Below are positions 42,326-53,569 of a DNA stretch of 64,000 nt, piece by piece (within the stretch, counting starts at the first letter, position 1; every line of letters begins with the position of its first letter). The position numbers and the translations under genes were made by a program. The notes under the pieces were generated by a model. It saw nothing but the letters and a program-made list of their open reading frames with translations. It made no database searches and was not told the DNA's origin. This DNA comes from Aspidiotus rigidus (Eukaryota > Arthropoda > Insecta > Hemiptera > Diaspididae), in assembly GCA_035079385.1 (NCBI GenBank), contig JAVHKY010000052.1, forward strand, positions 5,952,001 through 6,016,000, written 5' to 3'.

Positions 42326-43486
42326 TTATTCGTTTTTTTGAACGGAAATGATTTCTTGTTCTAAGTCGTTAAGATTGAACGAATGAATGGCTTTTGAATT
42401 ATTTACGTTAACTTTAGCTGTGTGAGAATTAGATGCAGAATTGGGGTTATTACGATACTTACTGTCACGAGCCTTAGTAAAACAATCTTTTTCGAAATGG
42501 AAACGTTCGTAACCTTTTCGTTTACAATACGGACAAGGGTTTGGCGACCTTGGAGAAAAAGTTCTCTGGGTCGTAGGCGTGGACGAAGTACCAGAAATAC
42601 TATTTGACGAGCGAGTAGAATCGAGAGCGTTGATCGTGGACATTAATTTGCCGAGTGTGGTGACGTCAGCCAGATTGATGCGATCTTGAACATGAATAGG
42701 AAGACCGACTGCGATGTGACAGATTTTATCAAATTCCATCATCTTTGGGTTAAGAGCAACGCGGAGATTAAGCTTTTTCTGCGCATAATCAGCCAGCGAT
42801 CCACCAATGTGATGAAAAGCGTAAGCAGTACGAATAGCAGCAAGACCTCTAATAGCGAAGTTTTCGAGAAACGAATCCCTCCATGTTTCCCATGAAATGG
42901 ATGGGTTGGACATACGGGTGGAGAGATACCACTTCTCTGCGTTTTCCTCCAAAAACAGCCGCAGAACTTCCCAATAACGGTCACGTTCAATCGAAAGGCG
43001 AGAACACTCGGACTCGAAAATCGTGATCCAAGTCTCGGCGTTGATGAAGTTTGAACGGGAACCAAATTTTGGAATAACAGCATTTTTAATTATTGACGAC
43101 AATGATTTAACGGGAGGTGGCTCAGCCACATCCTTGGCGGAGGTATGAGATACGATTGAAGAGGCTTCGGAATCGACAAACTCGTCCAGAAATTTTCCTT
43201 GAAAGAAAGGGTTTTGTTCGTCATCGAAGTACAACTTTGCGATTTCTTCTGGAAGTGTGATACGGAAAGAACGACGGGTCCAGCGAGGTTTCAAATCGTG
43301 TTTAGCTGCCTTAGCGATGGGAAGAGCCATGAGGCTAGCATGAGACGAAAGATCTTTTTGCTCCCCGGTAAAACCGTAGGCAAGTGGACTGTCCGACGTT
43401 TGCATACAAAGCAAGTGTGCGACGGTGGTACGTGGATCGTTGGAAGAAGGTTCGGCACGAAGAGTGAAAATAACTCGTATCGACAT
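42326..43486 (-). CDS. Gypsy 2 gag
   Basis: 386 codons from ATG 43486. The central part (FGSRSNFINAETWITIFESE to SLADYAQKKLNLRVAL) has the helix-rich layout of gypsy capsid proteins. A single zinc-binding motif CPYCKRKGYERFHFEKDC (CX2CX9HX4C, longer than a classic knuckle) follows a Ser/Thr/Pro linker. The protein ends QKNE at TAA, three codons after the slippery A-AAA-AAC. It is uninterrupted. Confidence 0.85.
   Translation of the reverse strand: MSIRVIFTLRAEPSSNDPRTTVAHLLCMQTSDSPLAYGFTGEQKDLSSHASLMALPIAKAAKHDLKPRWTRRSFRITLPEEIAKLYFDDEQNPFFQGKFLDEFVDSEASSIVSHTSAKDVAEPPPVKSLSSIIKNAVIPKFGSRSNFINAETWITIFESECSRLSIERDRYWEVLRLFLEENAEKWYLSTRMSNPSISWETWRDSFLENFAIRGLAAIRTAYAFHHIGGSLADYAQKKLNLRVALNPKMMEFDKICHIAVGLPIHVQDRINLADVTTLGKLMSTINALDSTRSSNSISGTSSTPTTQRTFSPRSPNPCPYCKRKGYERFHFEKDCFTKARDSKYRNNPNSASNSHTAKVNVNNSKAIHSFNLNDLEQEIISVQKNE
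42332..42338 (-). promoter_or_regulatory. Candidate -1 frameshift heptamer, gypsy 2
   Basis: The minus strand A AAA AAC lies in the gag frame just before GAA TAA. The protease ATG frame is the -1 frame and is open back through this point. Confidence 0.8.
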
Positions 43487-43564
43487 ATTGATGGAAAAGG
43501 ACGCAAAAAGCGAGAATAACGAGTGCGCGAAAAGCGAAAAGCGGAACGAGACGTTTTTGAATTT

Positions 43565-43858
43565 ATAAGATACTCGAGTTAAGCGAGTACAAAGAAATCA
43601 AACGGCGAGAATCGAATGTGTTTATTGATTATAAACGAATTCAAAAACAGAGTCGTTTGAAAGTAACGCGTGAAAGCGAGGAGACGTATAAGTAGACTGA
43701 ACTGAAAATCAAGAGCAGAGTCGAGATATTGTGCATCTAGACGAGATTAACAGGATATGACAGGAAAAGAGAGAAGCGATTAAATGAAAGAGGAATGAAT
43801 GTAGATGATGACGATGACGTGATAGTGACGCGACATGTCGAGGATGGAATCTCTTACA
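43565..43858 (-). repeat. 5' LTR of gypsy 2
   Basis: 294 bp, read as identical to the 3' copy. Confidence 0.9.
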
Positions 43859-43863
43859 TATGT

Positions 43864-43972
43864 ATGTCAACTTAGCCCAAAACTCGAGCTGTAAAGTTGG
43901 TTTGAGAGTTGAGCGATTTTCTAAAATTTTTGATTTCATTGTTAGTGTAGTCAAATTAGACAGGTTTCAGGG

Positions 43973-44009
<37 letters not shown>

Positions 44010-44395
44010 ATTGCGACATAGTAAAGGTATGATTCCTGGAAATGGTCAAGAATGAAGTCCAAAACAACATACTAACTCCTCCGCGTTTTTCCCCAGGAGC
44101 ATCTTTTTTATGGGGGTTGAAATCCCCTCAAAATCAGTTTTTTGTAAATATCCCGCTTAATACGCATTTTAGAGAAAAAAGTCATCAGTCAAAAATTATT
44201 CCTCGTGAAATTTCCTATTGGAATATGTATTTCATTTCTAATCTACACGTGATAGTTAGCTCAAAAATTCATGCAGATTGAGCCTCCGCCATACAAATCC
44301 ATGAATAAACACGCTCCTTGTCGAGAGATGACGTCGTTGCGCGGTGGTTACGCGCAAAGGTAACGTTAATATTTCGCTAGTACATACGATGAAAC
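43864..44395. other. Spacer with a 37 bp poly-A run
   Basis: An A homopolymer spans 43972-44008. 44090-44225 resembles 38790-38915 loosely (CAGTTTTTTG, CTCGTGAAATTTCCTAT), possibly two copies of an old repeat on either side of gypsy 2. No gene. Confidence 0.4.
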
Positions 44396-44691
44396 GTATA
44401 GTAATCTTATTAGTTTTAATTAATTGTCACAGGGAATTTGCTGCACGATATTATTTTGAGAAAGGTATAATCAACTGCCTATCATACATGAAAATAAAGT
44501 TTTCCATAGGACAGACATTTTAAAAATCGTTTCTTATGCACGTATGATATGTAGAAAGCTGAATGGGGGGCTGTAAACATGCGAGCCCTTCTCCCATTCC
44601 GATTTTTCTAGTTGGAGTGGGTGGATTCGTTTGTACTGGGTTGTGCCGTAGAGTTTTCCGCTCGTGCTGGTCTTCTCCCCCCTCCAACTTT
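44396..44691. repeat. Dispersed repeat, inverted partner of 63705-64000
   Basis: 296 bp that is the near-perfect reverse complement of the last 296 bp of the window. It includes CTGTAAACATGCGAGCCCTT and GGTGGATTCGTTTGTACTGG. It truncates the old gypsy A at 44692. The repeat continues left of 44396 and, in the other copy, beyond the window end. Confidence 0.85.
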
Positions 44692-45899
44692 GGTTGTCGG
44701 ATTCTGTTGGCTGAGCACTGCACCAATGGCGTAACTGCTGGCATCAGTTTGTAAATAAGTTTTCCACTCAGGATTGAAGATCTGTAAAATTGGTTTAGAT
44801 GTGATCATCTATTTCAAGAGTTGAAATATGCTTTTTCACATTCAGGTGTCCATTTGACTGGTTTTTTGCCATCTTTGGCTCCAGTGTTGTGGAGTAAATC
44901 CATAAAAGGTTTTGCCACATTAACAAAATTTTAGGCACATATTTCTGATAGAAACTGAAAGTGCTAATTATGCTACTTGTACGTACATGTTTTACTGTTT
45001 TTGGTGGTTTGATTTTCAAAAATGCTTCTATGTCTTTCATGGCTGGTTTTATTTGCCCATTTTGTATCTCGTTCCCAAGTAAGGTGACTTTTGGGAAGAA
45101 AAAATCACATTTTTTTGTGTTTAGTTTGAAATTATATTGCTGGAGACGAGATAACGTGTCTCGAGCATTTTTAGGTGGGCTTCAAAAGTGTTCCCATAAA
45201 CACAAATATCATCTATGTATACTGTTAATCCACGAAAGAGTATATCTTCAAATATGTCATGCATAGCTCTTGTGACGCACTGACTACTATTTATAAATCC
45301 CATTGGCATTTTACAGTAGGCATATTGAGCACTGATAGAATCAAATCGAAACGCTGTATATTTTCTGCTATCTTCATGAAGTGGAAATTGATAATACCCA
45401 TACGCTAAATCCATTTTGCTGAACATGGAGGTACTTAGCAAGGCTTCTATGGTGGCCTCAATTCAGACTACTGAGGTAGAATCATTTTTGATATGTTTAT
45501 TCAAGGCAGAAAAATCGGTCAGGATTTTGTTTTGATAAAAGCTGGTGAGCAATATTCTGAACATTTTTCAATAATTCCTGCTTGTTCTAGCTCGCGTAAG
45601 AATTTACGGGCCATTTCTCGTTCAAATTGTGATGCCTTGTATGGTTTCAGATTCACTGGCATCTTTCGGTTGTATTTTATAAGGTTCAATTTTTGTTGAA
45701 GGTATATCCTCAGTCTTTGTTGTGAATAAGTTTCAATAGCGATACATCAATTCAAGTGCCTTTTTTCTCTGGTCAATGGGAAGATTTTTATTAATCAGGT
45801 TAGGGACACCATCTGGAACACATACTTCTTTGGTGCCTGAGAATCTCTCAGTCTCTTGAATTACATCTGGTTGTGGAGTGCTAACTGCTCCAATTACTT
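44692..45899 (-). pseudogene. Gypsy A reverse transcriptase and RNase H fragment
   Basis: Recognisable blocks: MDLAYGYYQFPLHEDSRKYT, MPMGFINSSQC and VYIDDICVYG on the minus strand at 45441-45121, and TDASSYAIGAVLSQQN at about 44730. Several frameshifts and stops occur (near 45165, 44940, 45500 and 45750). The order matches gypsy 1 pol, to which it is clearly related. Confidence 0.82.
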
Positions 45900-46313
45900 T
45901 GTAGCGTATTGTTCAAATAACATTGGGATGTAAAACCACCGCGGGTAACACTGCACGCCTATCGGGCCGTCCTCGGCCGGTATGCTGCACCAAATACACT
46001 ATACGAACAATACCGGAAACTCCCATTAGAAATACATTGAGCGCTGTTGACCCACGAAACACAAAGGAGATTAGTAACAATCCTAGCCGCTAGTTGAAAA
46101 TCCCGTTTGATTACTATGGTAGTACCAATCCCGTCCACTAGTCTAAATGGTTCAAAAACGACACGGAAGTTTCCGGTATTGTTTGTATAGTGTATTTGGC
46201 TGCACGTATGCTGTACCGAAAATACCTGTACCACGCTCAGCTGACTGTAGTATAATTGTATAATAAAAGCTTGTTCGAACGTCAATAGTGTGTGTTCATG
46301 TTTTCCCGCCTCA
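45900..46313 (+). repeat. 5' LTR of the CsRn1-type element, with inserted MITE
   Basis: After removing the MITE and one GCTGCAC copy, it is about 199 bp and closely matches 50910-51109. It contains AATAAAAGCTTGTT, a likely polyadenylation signal region. Confidence 0.85.
45991..46198. mobile_element. 208 bp MITE with 7 bp duplication inside an LTR
   Basis: Inverted ends CAAATACACTATACGAACAA and inverse. GCTGCAC flanks both sides (45984-45990 and 46199-46205). The partner LTR shows the empty site with GCTGCAC once, so the duplication length is directly readable as 7 bp. Confidence 0.9.
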
Positions 46314-47059
46314 GTGGTGGAGACGCCGGAGTTTTTTCAACAAAAAAACGAATTTTAATGGTTTTAACCCGAAAACAAAATAACCTTGTTAACACTTCAA
46401 TTCACAACCTTTTATTAGAAACAAATTCTAGCAATTCAATAGGTATTTGTACATGTACGACAACAATGGCGAATGACTCAGCGAAAGCTTTGCTACCAAA
46501 ATTTGAGCAAAATTTGCCGGAACTCTGGTTTCAAACAGCAGACATCATCTTCAAGCAGAATGAAGTAAACGCGAAGAAGACGAAATTTGCACATGTTTTA
46601 TGGCAACTCGATGCGACGACCAGAAATAATATTCAAGATATCATCCTAGATGTAACCGAAGAAAACCCGTACACCCGAACAAAGAACGCCATCATCCGTT
46701 TGTACGGAACATCAGAAGACCAGAAATTGGATAGATTAATGTCGGAGACAAAAATCAAAACAGATGCGAAACCGTCAATAATTCTACAAGAAGTAAGAAG
46801 GTTAGCTGGCGGAATGCAAGACGCCGAAAAATTAATAAAGCGAGCATGGTTCAAGCAGCTAAATACTCATCTAAAAGAAATCTTAACGGTAAGTATTGAT
46901 CAACCACTCGACGAACTAAGTAAACTGGCTGATAAAATCCACAAACTCCGAGAAACAAATCAGATTTCAAATCAAGTAGCAACCGTATCATCAATGAATA
47001 TCCGAACGCGAATCATGCAGAATTTTTTTCAAAGGTCTGCCAAAGCCTCTCTACACTAG
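46292..47059 (+). pseudogene. CsRn1-type gag
   Basis: 255 codons as read; the usual start is probably MANDSAKALLPKFEQNLPEL (about 46466). The ELWFQTADIIFKQN and TKFAHVLWQLD blocks are typical of the short gag of CsRn1/Kabuki elements. The frame breaks near 47050. Its C-terminal cysteine motif (ICWYHREFGNRSRSCVPGC, 47287-47340) is in another frame, so the protein is not continuous as read. Confidence 0.8.
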
Positions 47060-47288
47060 CATCGGAAATCGCATCTATAAAATCAGAAGTTAGCCAAAAC
47101 CGTGCGAGAAACAATTATCAAGGAAATTATTATCGAGGTAACTACCATAATAATTATTGTGGTACATACTGTAGAAATTACGACAATCGACGATCGCACT
47201 GGGGATCACGATCCGCATCGCGAAGTCAAGCAACAGATAGATCGCCAACGCCGACACGCACATACCACGAAGAACTGGTCAATGGAAT

Positions 47289-48752
47289 TTGCTGGTATCA
47301 TCGAGAATTTGGCAACAGATCGAGGAGTTGCGTCCCAGGCTGCGACAGGTACAAGGGAAACGACTCCGGGGAGAAGTGAATACCGCGCAACATCCCCCCG
47401 GAACCTCGCCGCGGTTGTTCATTAAAGATGAAGACTCCAATATTATTTACCTAATAGACTGTGGCTCAGACAAAACCGCGCTACCGAGGAACTACGCCAG
47501 GGAAAACAAATGCGAGGCTGAATACACACTGTACGCCGCCAACTCAATTCCAATAGCCACCTATGGAACAAAAAATATGGAATTAAACCTCGGACTACCC
47601 AAGAAACTTTTATGGGAATTTATCATAGCTGATATCTCTACACCAATAATTGGAGCGGATTTCCTCCAACACCTCCATGTACTACCAAACCTGACACAAA
47701 GAAGACTCGTTGACGGCAACACACTTTGCAGCGCACAAGGTTTCATCCGAGGATTGACACAGCGCAGCATCTCCGCCGTAGCACCAAACTCAGGCCTACA
47801 TCCATTGATACAGCAGCTCCTGAAAAAATATCCAAAATTAACGCAACCACCACAATACACCGAAAATCCGAAACACGGAGTCAAACATTTCATCATTGAA
47901 ATAAAAGGACCACCAGTCCATTGCAAAGTACAACGACTTGATACCGTAACTGAAAAAGCCGTACGACAAGAATTCTACCAAATGAAAAAACAGGGCCTAG
48001 TATCCGACTCCAAATTGCAGTGGTCAGCTCCAATTGTAGTACGTAAAGAAAACGGGAAAATAAAACAAATATGCGGCGACTACACAGGCATCAACAGAAT
48101 CACCATTCCTGATCAATACCCACTGCCAAACTTACAAGACAGCACAGAACAGCTAGCTGGGAAAAAAATGTTATCCAAAATAGACTTGGTAAGAGCCTAC
48201 CACAATACACCGATGCATAAACCACACATTAAGAAGACGGCAGTCACAACCCCAGCAGGCCTATTCAAATACAACAGAATGCCTTTTGGCCTTTGCAACG
48301 CTGCTCAAACATTCCAAATGTTCATAAACGAAGCTATAGGCGACCTTGATTTTATATTCCCATACCTCGAGGACATCTTAGTCTATTCTGAAAATGAAGA
48401 GGAACACGAAAAACACCTGGAGAAACTATTTCAAAGACTGGACAAATACGAATTAACAATCAACATAAACAAGTGTGAATTTTTTGTAAGAGAACTGACG
48501 TACCTTGGATACCACATTACTATAAATGGATTCAAACCAAAGGAAGAGAAAATTGACTTTTTCAAGCAAATGAAACCACCAAAAACAATCCGCGCACTAC
48601 ATAGACTAATTGGAACCATAAACTTCTACCAAAGATTTTCGAAAAATGCGGCCGAGAAACAAGCACCGCTCAACGAGCTACTGAAGGGCAAAACCAAAAA
48701 AAAACGACCAACGTCAAATAAGGTGGACAAAAGAACTTACACAATGTTTTGA
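47289..48752 (+). pseudogene. CsRn1-type protease and reverse transcriptase
   Basis: 487 codons. The protease is IYLIDCGSDKTALP, where the active-site triad reads DCG in place of DTG or DSG, then IIGADFLQHLHVLP. The reverse transcriptase has WSAPIVVRKENGKIKQICGD, MLSKIDLVRAYHN, MPFGLCNAAQTFQ and FPYLEDILVYSEN, where the catalytic pair reads E-D in place of D-D. These two replacements suggest loss of activity. The frame ends at 48752 before RNase H. Confidence 0.82.
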
Positions 48753-49159
48753 AGAAGTCAAGGAGGCGTTCATCAACTCCATCATGTTGCAGTATCCGAG
48801 ACACAACAAGCCATTCTATTTAGTTACAGACGCTTTGGATATTGCAGTGCCTTAGAACAGGAAATAGATGGTGAACGAGTACCACTGGGCTTCTACTCTG
48901 CAAAACTAACAGAGACGCAAAAGAAGTGGAGTACCTATGACCGCGAACTGTACGCAGTATACGCAAGTATAATACATTTTGAATTCCTTCTTCAAGGACG
49001 CAATTTCATGATCATCACGGATCATAAACCACTCCTACACATTTTTAAGACTACAAAACAGTGTAAATTAGAACGACGATCGAGGCAAATAGAATACATA
49101 TCACTCAGCACACCAACCAGATTGTACATACGAGTGGAGCCAACAACATAGTCGCAGAT
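48753..49159 (+). pseudogene. CsRn1-type RNase H remnant
   Basis: Readable only in pieces: FYLVTDALDI (about 48815) and ITDHKPLLHIF (about 49015), separated by stops and frame changes. Confidence 0.65.
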
Positions 49160-50548
49160 ATGTTAAGCCAACCAGAGGTGAACAAAATACACACCAACAA
49201 TACGTGTACCATCAACAAAATAGCAGAAGAACAGCTAAAAGATCCTGAAATAATCAAACTCAGACGAAACAAATTCAAGCAACACAAATTTAAAGACTTA
49301 CTCATCAATGAGAAGAACAAATCATCAGTCCTCTGCGCGATCATCAAAGGAAAATGCCGACCTGTAGTACCGCCACAACTACAAATCCACGTCTTTCACA
49401 AATTCCACGATTTAGCACATTCCGGCTACAGAGAAACACTAGCTTTAATAAGAGCGGAATACTTTTGGCCGAATATGATAAGTGAAATTCGAAAATACTG
49501 TAAAACCTGCTTACCATGCCAAAGATCAAAAATTCATCGCCACACTAGAGCGCAAATAGAGAAATTCCCAGCGATGGATAGATTTCAACATCTCCACATA
49601 GACCTTGCCGACATGAGAGAATCCAAAGGTTACAGATATGCTTGCGCCATAATTGATTGAACAACAAATTGGATCGAGGTGGTACCCTTAATAAGAAATA
49701 TCAGGTGGTAGGTACCCTTAATAAGAAATATCGAGGCTGAAACTGTAGCGAGAGCGATATTTGAGTCCTGGATCAGCAGATACGGCACATGCGAGAAAAT
49801 AACAACCGATAGGGGAGCCCAATTTACGTCGTCACTATTCGAACAACTAACCTCCATCTTTGGCATCAAACACGCCAAAACGACCGCTTACCATCCGCAG
49901 TCTGATGGAAAAGTCGAAAGACTAATCGGCCAGTTGAAGACATTGCTCAAGGCGCATGGGAAGGACTGGGTTAAACACCTCCCAACGATCCTTCTGGGAA
50001 TACGAGCAGCACCAAACAAAGACACCGGGATATCAAGAGCCAAAATGGCGTTTGGAAGAAATTTAAGACTGTCCGGAGCGTTTTTCAGAGACAACGCCAA
50101 AACAACAACAGACATGCACGCCTACATCACCGAGCTGAAAAATTCATTAAGGGGCATTAGACCAGTGCAAAGACATTGTAATTACAAGAAAAAAGCAATC
50201 ATTCATCCCGATCTTGAAGACAGTCCAAAAGTTTTCATCTGGGTGGACAAAGTCAAGCAGGTACTGGACCAACCTTACGAAGGGCCATATACAGTAATGA
50301 AACGAAGGAAAAAATACTACATACTAGACGTTAACGGCAGTAAAAAAACAATCAGCTTTGATCGACTGAAACCAGCTTACGAACTGAACACACATCCCGT
50401 TGATACAAAATCTTCAGCTGAAAAACAACCGAAGAAAAAAGTCAGATTCCAACTCGAACAGAAAATCACAAAACCAACAACACCTGTACAGAAATACTCG
50501 AGTTACGGCAGAAAAATCAAAGTACCAAAGAAACTCACCGATTTTTGA
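49160..50548 (+). pseudogene. CsRn1-type integrase
   Basis: The HHCC region (VFHKFHDLAHSG to CKTCLPCQ) and the first acidic block (LHIDLADMRESKG) are in frame up to TGA 49658-49660. After a tandem duplication of about 27 bp (GGTGGTACCCTTAATAAG, 49677-49735), the rest (ITTDRGAQFTSSLF, HPQSDGKVERLIGQL) is open to 50548. The acids D, D and E are present across the break. The stop and duplication make it non-functional as read. Confidence 0.8.
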
Positions 50549-50909
50549 AAATTGCAAGGGCAAAATCAAGCCACTCAATGAAGTGCAGAACCATGTGCTG
50601 CATCAATATGGAACGACAAAATCGGAAAAAGATTGAACCCTATAAATTGTAAATAGCGAACAGTTACCATTATTATTAATTAATCGTATAATCTCACCGT
50701 AATTACCTGAATAATCCAATCTTATTTTTCAATTTTCACACGTTTTTATATTTTCAGCGACTTCTTCCCAATTCATGTACACCTCCTGCAGAAAAATTTT
50801 GCTTTCATAATCTTAAGCCCTAAACTGTAATCACGTACTACACTAGAACCAACACTTTTGTTTTTCAGTTTTGAGTTTTGTAACACTCTGTTTTAAAAGG
50901 GGGAAGTCG

Positions 50910-51109
50910 TGTAGCGTATTGTTTGAATAACATTAGGATGTAAAACCACTGCGGGTAACACTGCACGGCTATGGGGCCGTCCTGCGGCCGGTATGCTGCA
51001 CGTATGCTGTACCGAAAATACCTGTACCACGCTCAGCTGACTGTAGTATAATTGTACAATAAAAGCTTGTTCCAACATCAATAGTGTGTGTTCATGTTTT
51101 CCCGCCTCA
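50910..51109 (+). repeat. 3' LTR of the CsRn1-type element (empty MITE site)
   Basis: 200 bp, preceded by the polypurine stretch AAAAGGGGGAAG. It keeps the unoccupied GGTATGCTGCACGTATGC site. Confidence 0.88.
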
Positions 51110-51269
51110 ACTTCATTACCATAATATATTTTTGCAATACAGTAAACTTCCGATTATCCAAACTGATGGGGCGACAAGAGTTCGGATAATTGAAAATTCG
51201 GATAATACGGCGACTACTATTCCTTTTGAAATTCTATATTACAGTCGTGATTACAGTCAAGTACATATC

Positions 51270-51495
51270 TGTTGGAAATAAGCTGTTTGCTCCACGGCTT
51301 TACTCCTGTGATAGTTTTTTATGCATGTCATGTTCGAAGTTTGATTGTTGTACTACTCCTTATGTCGTCGTCGTTATTTTATGAGAATCGTCAAGTTTTT
51401 TATAGAAAGTTTTGTAAAGTTATTCTGTGTAAATAAAGTTGTAGAAAGTCATCGGAATTGATTTCGGAAGTTAGATCGAATATTATTTCCCAAGT
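51270..51495 (+). repeat. 5' LTR of copia
   Basis: TGTTGGAAATAAG to TTCCCAAGT, followed by TGGTAGCATAGG as a possible primer-binding site. Confidence 0.88.
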
Positions 51496-51584
51496 TGGTA
51501 GCATAGGCCCGTGGTTAGAAGACGGATTTCATTATTGGTGCCATCAGTCAAAGTTGGACAGGTCAAATATTGAAAACCAAGTGA

Positions 51585-52910
51585 ATGAATACGAGAAGAA
51601 AGCAGCAAGTAGAAAGCGGCTTTTCATTCGATGTAAACTTAAACGAATATCCGAACGAGAAGAAATCAAGAAAGAAAAATTCTGAGCACGAAACAGAACC
51701 TCATGGTGGAGAAAAAGATCACAATAATTCAACATTGCCGCATGGTAGTCATTTGAATGAAACTCAAACTAGTAATTTTGGGGAAGATAATTCAACTCCA
51801 GATTATTGGTGGGACAACGATTATCAAGCTGAAGAGAACTTAGAATACCAATTGGATAAGCCACCACCTTCGCCCTCATCATCCTCAAGCGAGGAAAGTT
51901 TACATACGTCGTCATCAAGTGATGAAGAAAGAATTGGTAGAATGAGTTATTCAAATGGTACAGTTCGACAGGATGTCGAGATATATAATGGTGGAAGCGA
52001 TTTCAATTTATGGTTTGTGCAAACAAAACTAGCGTTAGCAAAGAAGGATGTGATGGATATGGTATATGAAATCAGAAATAGAGAAGAAATTTCGTGCAGC
52101 AAGTGAGAATGACCATTATACTATGCAGGAATATGCAGATTTTCGCAAACGAAATGCAAAAGCTATGTCAATCATTGTTGAACGTATATCCCAAAGAATT
52201 CTGAGTCGAGTACAGAACACTGAGACAGCATGTGAGATGATGGAAACTCTACAAAAACTATACATAGTTCAATCAGATGTTGGCCGTGATGCAGTTAGAG
52301 CTGAGCTGTTCACCTTACAATATCGAGAGGATGGAAACATGGAGAAATATATTGAGAAATTTGAAAGATTGGTTCATAAATTTCATGAATTGGATGGTAA
52401 TCTCAGCGCGAAAGATGAATTGGAATTGTTTAGAACATCTTTACCCGCAAGTTTCAATGGTATACGATCTTGGTTTGCGTCACTAAAAGAGGAGGAGAAA
52501 ACTCTACAAACCTTGAAGAGACAATGTGTCGAGAATGCAGAATATTCAATGAGGGATGTCGACAGATTTGTGAAACGTCAATCCACAAATTCATTTGTAT
52601 CGAATCGTTTTTCCAATAATGTGAATCGTTCCGCGAGTTATAATTATAATCGTAATAATGGAAGTAAAGAAATGTATAAAAATGTAGATAAAAATAATCG
52701 CGATGTAGATTGAAATCGTAGCACTAATAATTACCTCAAAAATGTAAAATGTTATAACTGTAATGGTTACGGACATGTAGCTCGATTTTGTTCCAGGAAT
52801 CAGCAGAAAACAAAAGATGGTAACTCATGGGATGGAACCAGAAGAGAATACAGAAATCAAGGAAATTATTTCAAGGATAATGAAAGGAATAAGGTACCTA
52901 AATAATGAAC
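51585..52910 (+). pseudogene. Copia gag, frame-broken
   Basis: An acidic, Ser-rich N-terminus (51585-52106) is followed, one frame over from 52066, by a copia-type capsid region (AMSIIVERISQRIL, LYIVQSDVGRDAVR, MEKYIEKFERLVHKFHELD). An in-frame TGA at 52711 precedes the zinc knuckle CYNCNGYGHVARFC (CX2CX4HX4C, about 52750-52790). A further shift joins to the protease frame. It is expected to form the particle shell. Confidence 0.8.
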
Positions 52911-53569
52911 CTGATACAGGTAATGAAAGAAATAATAGATCTTTTAACCCTAACAGACAGCAAAATGATAAGCCATATCGAAGCTTTGAAGAGAAAAGAA
53001 ACGCGAGGACTATGACATCAAATAATGATGGAGAGAAAGCTGCATTAAGAGATGAAGAATTCAATCGATACCTAGATCCAGCTATTTGACCAAAAGCGTC
53101 AGTATTACGTAGAAAATGTAAAGTTATTCGTGACAAAGAAAGTCAAGAAGGTTTATTTGATAGCGGCGCTACGGATCATATGGTAAATGATTTAGATATA
53201 ATTAGTAATTATACAAAATTGGATAAAGCTATAGAAATTGAAGGTGCTTGTAAGGAATTTATTATGGAAGCAACTCATGTTGGAGATTTAGATATAGTCG
53301 TTAAAAATACGGCGAATGAATTGAATTATTTGAAATTGAGCCCCGTATTGTTTGTACCTAATTTGGATGAAAATATTATATCAGAAGATAGACTAACGAG
53401 AGAAGGCTTTAGCATCTTAATGGAAGCCGAAACGATTGATATAAATTTCGAAGGTATACCAATATGGTGTGGAACGAGAAAGGAGAAAGACGCAGTAATT
53501 TCTTATCTTGATAGAGGAATGAACTATATCGATATTGTCGAGTTGAAAAAGAAAGGAATGAAGATATGA
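52817..53569 (+). pseudogene. Copia protease
   Basis: Open from 52817 with an in-frame TGA at 53087. The active-site loop is LFDSGATDHMVND (about 53157), followed by PVLFVPNLDENIISEDRLT, as in copia retropepsins. The frame ends at 53569, overlapping the next frame's ATG at 53566 (ATGA), a -1 relation. Confidence 0.82.

Larger units (their letters stand above)
38926..43858 (-). mobile_element. Ty3/gypsy LTR retrotransposon 2
   Basis: A 4.9 kb element on the minus strand with 294 bp LTRs that read identical, and a 5 bp duplication TATGT (38921-38925 and 43859-43863). Order is gag, protease, reverse transcriptase, RNase H, integrase. A polypurine tract GGGAAGGAGGGA directly precedes the 3' LTR. 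The identical LTRs mean a very recent insertion. The pol frame nevertheless carries two small breaks near 41470-41580. Confidence 0.93.
45900..51109 (+). mobile_element. CsRn1/Kabuki-type gypsy retrotransposon
   Basis: 5.2 kb on the plus strand, LTRs 45900-46313 and 50910-51109, each TGTAGCGTATTG to CCCGCCTCA, duplication ACTT (45896-45899 and 51110-51113). The left LTR is longer only because a 208 bp MITE sits in it. The family is assigned from the short gag, the CWYHREFGN motif after it, and the protease/pol layout known from CsRn1 elements. It is broken in several places and inserted into gypsy A. Confidence 0.88.
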
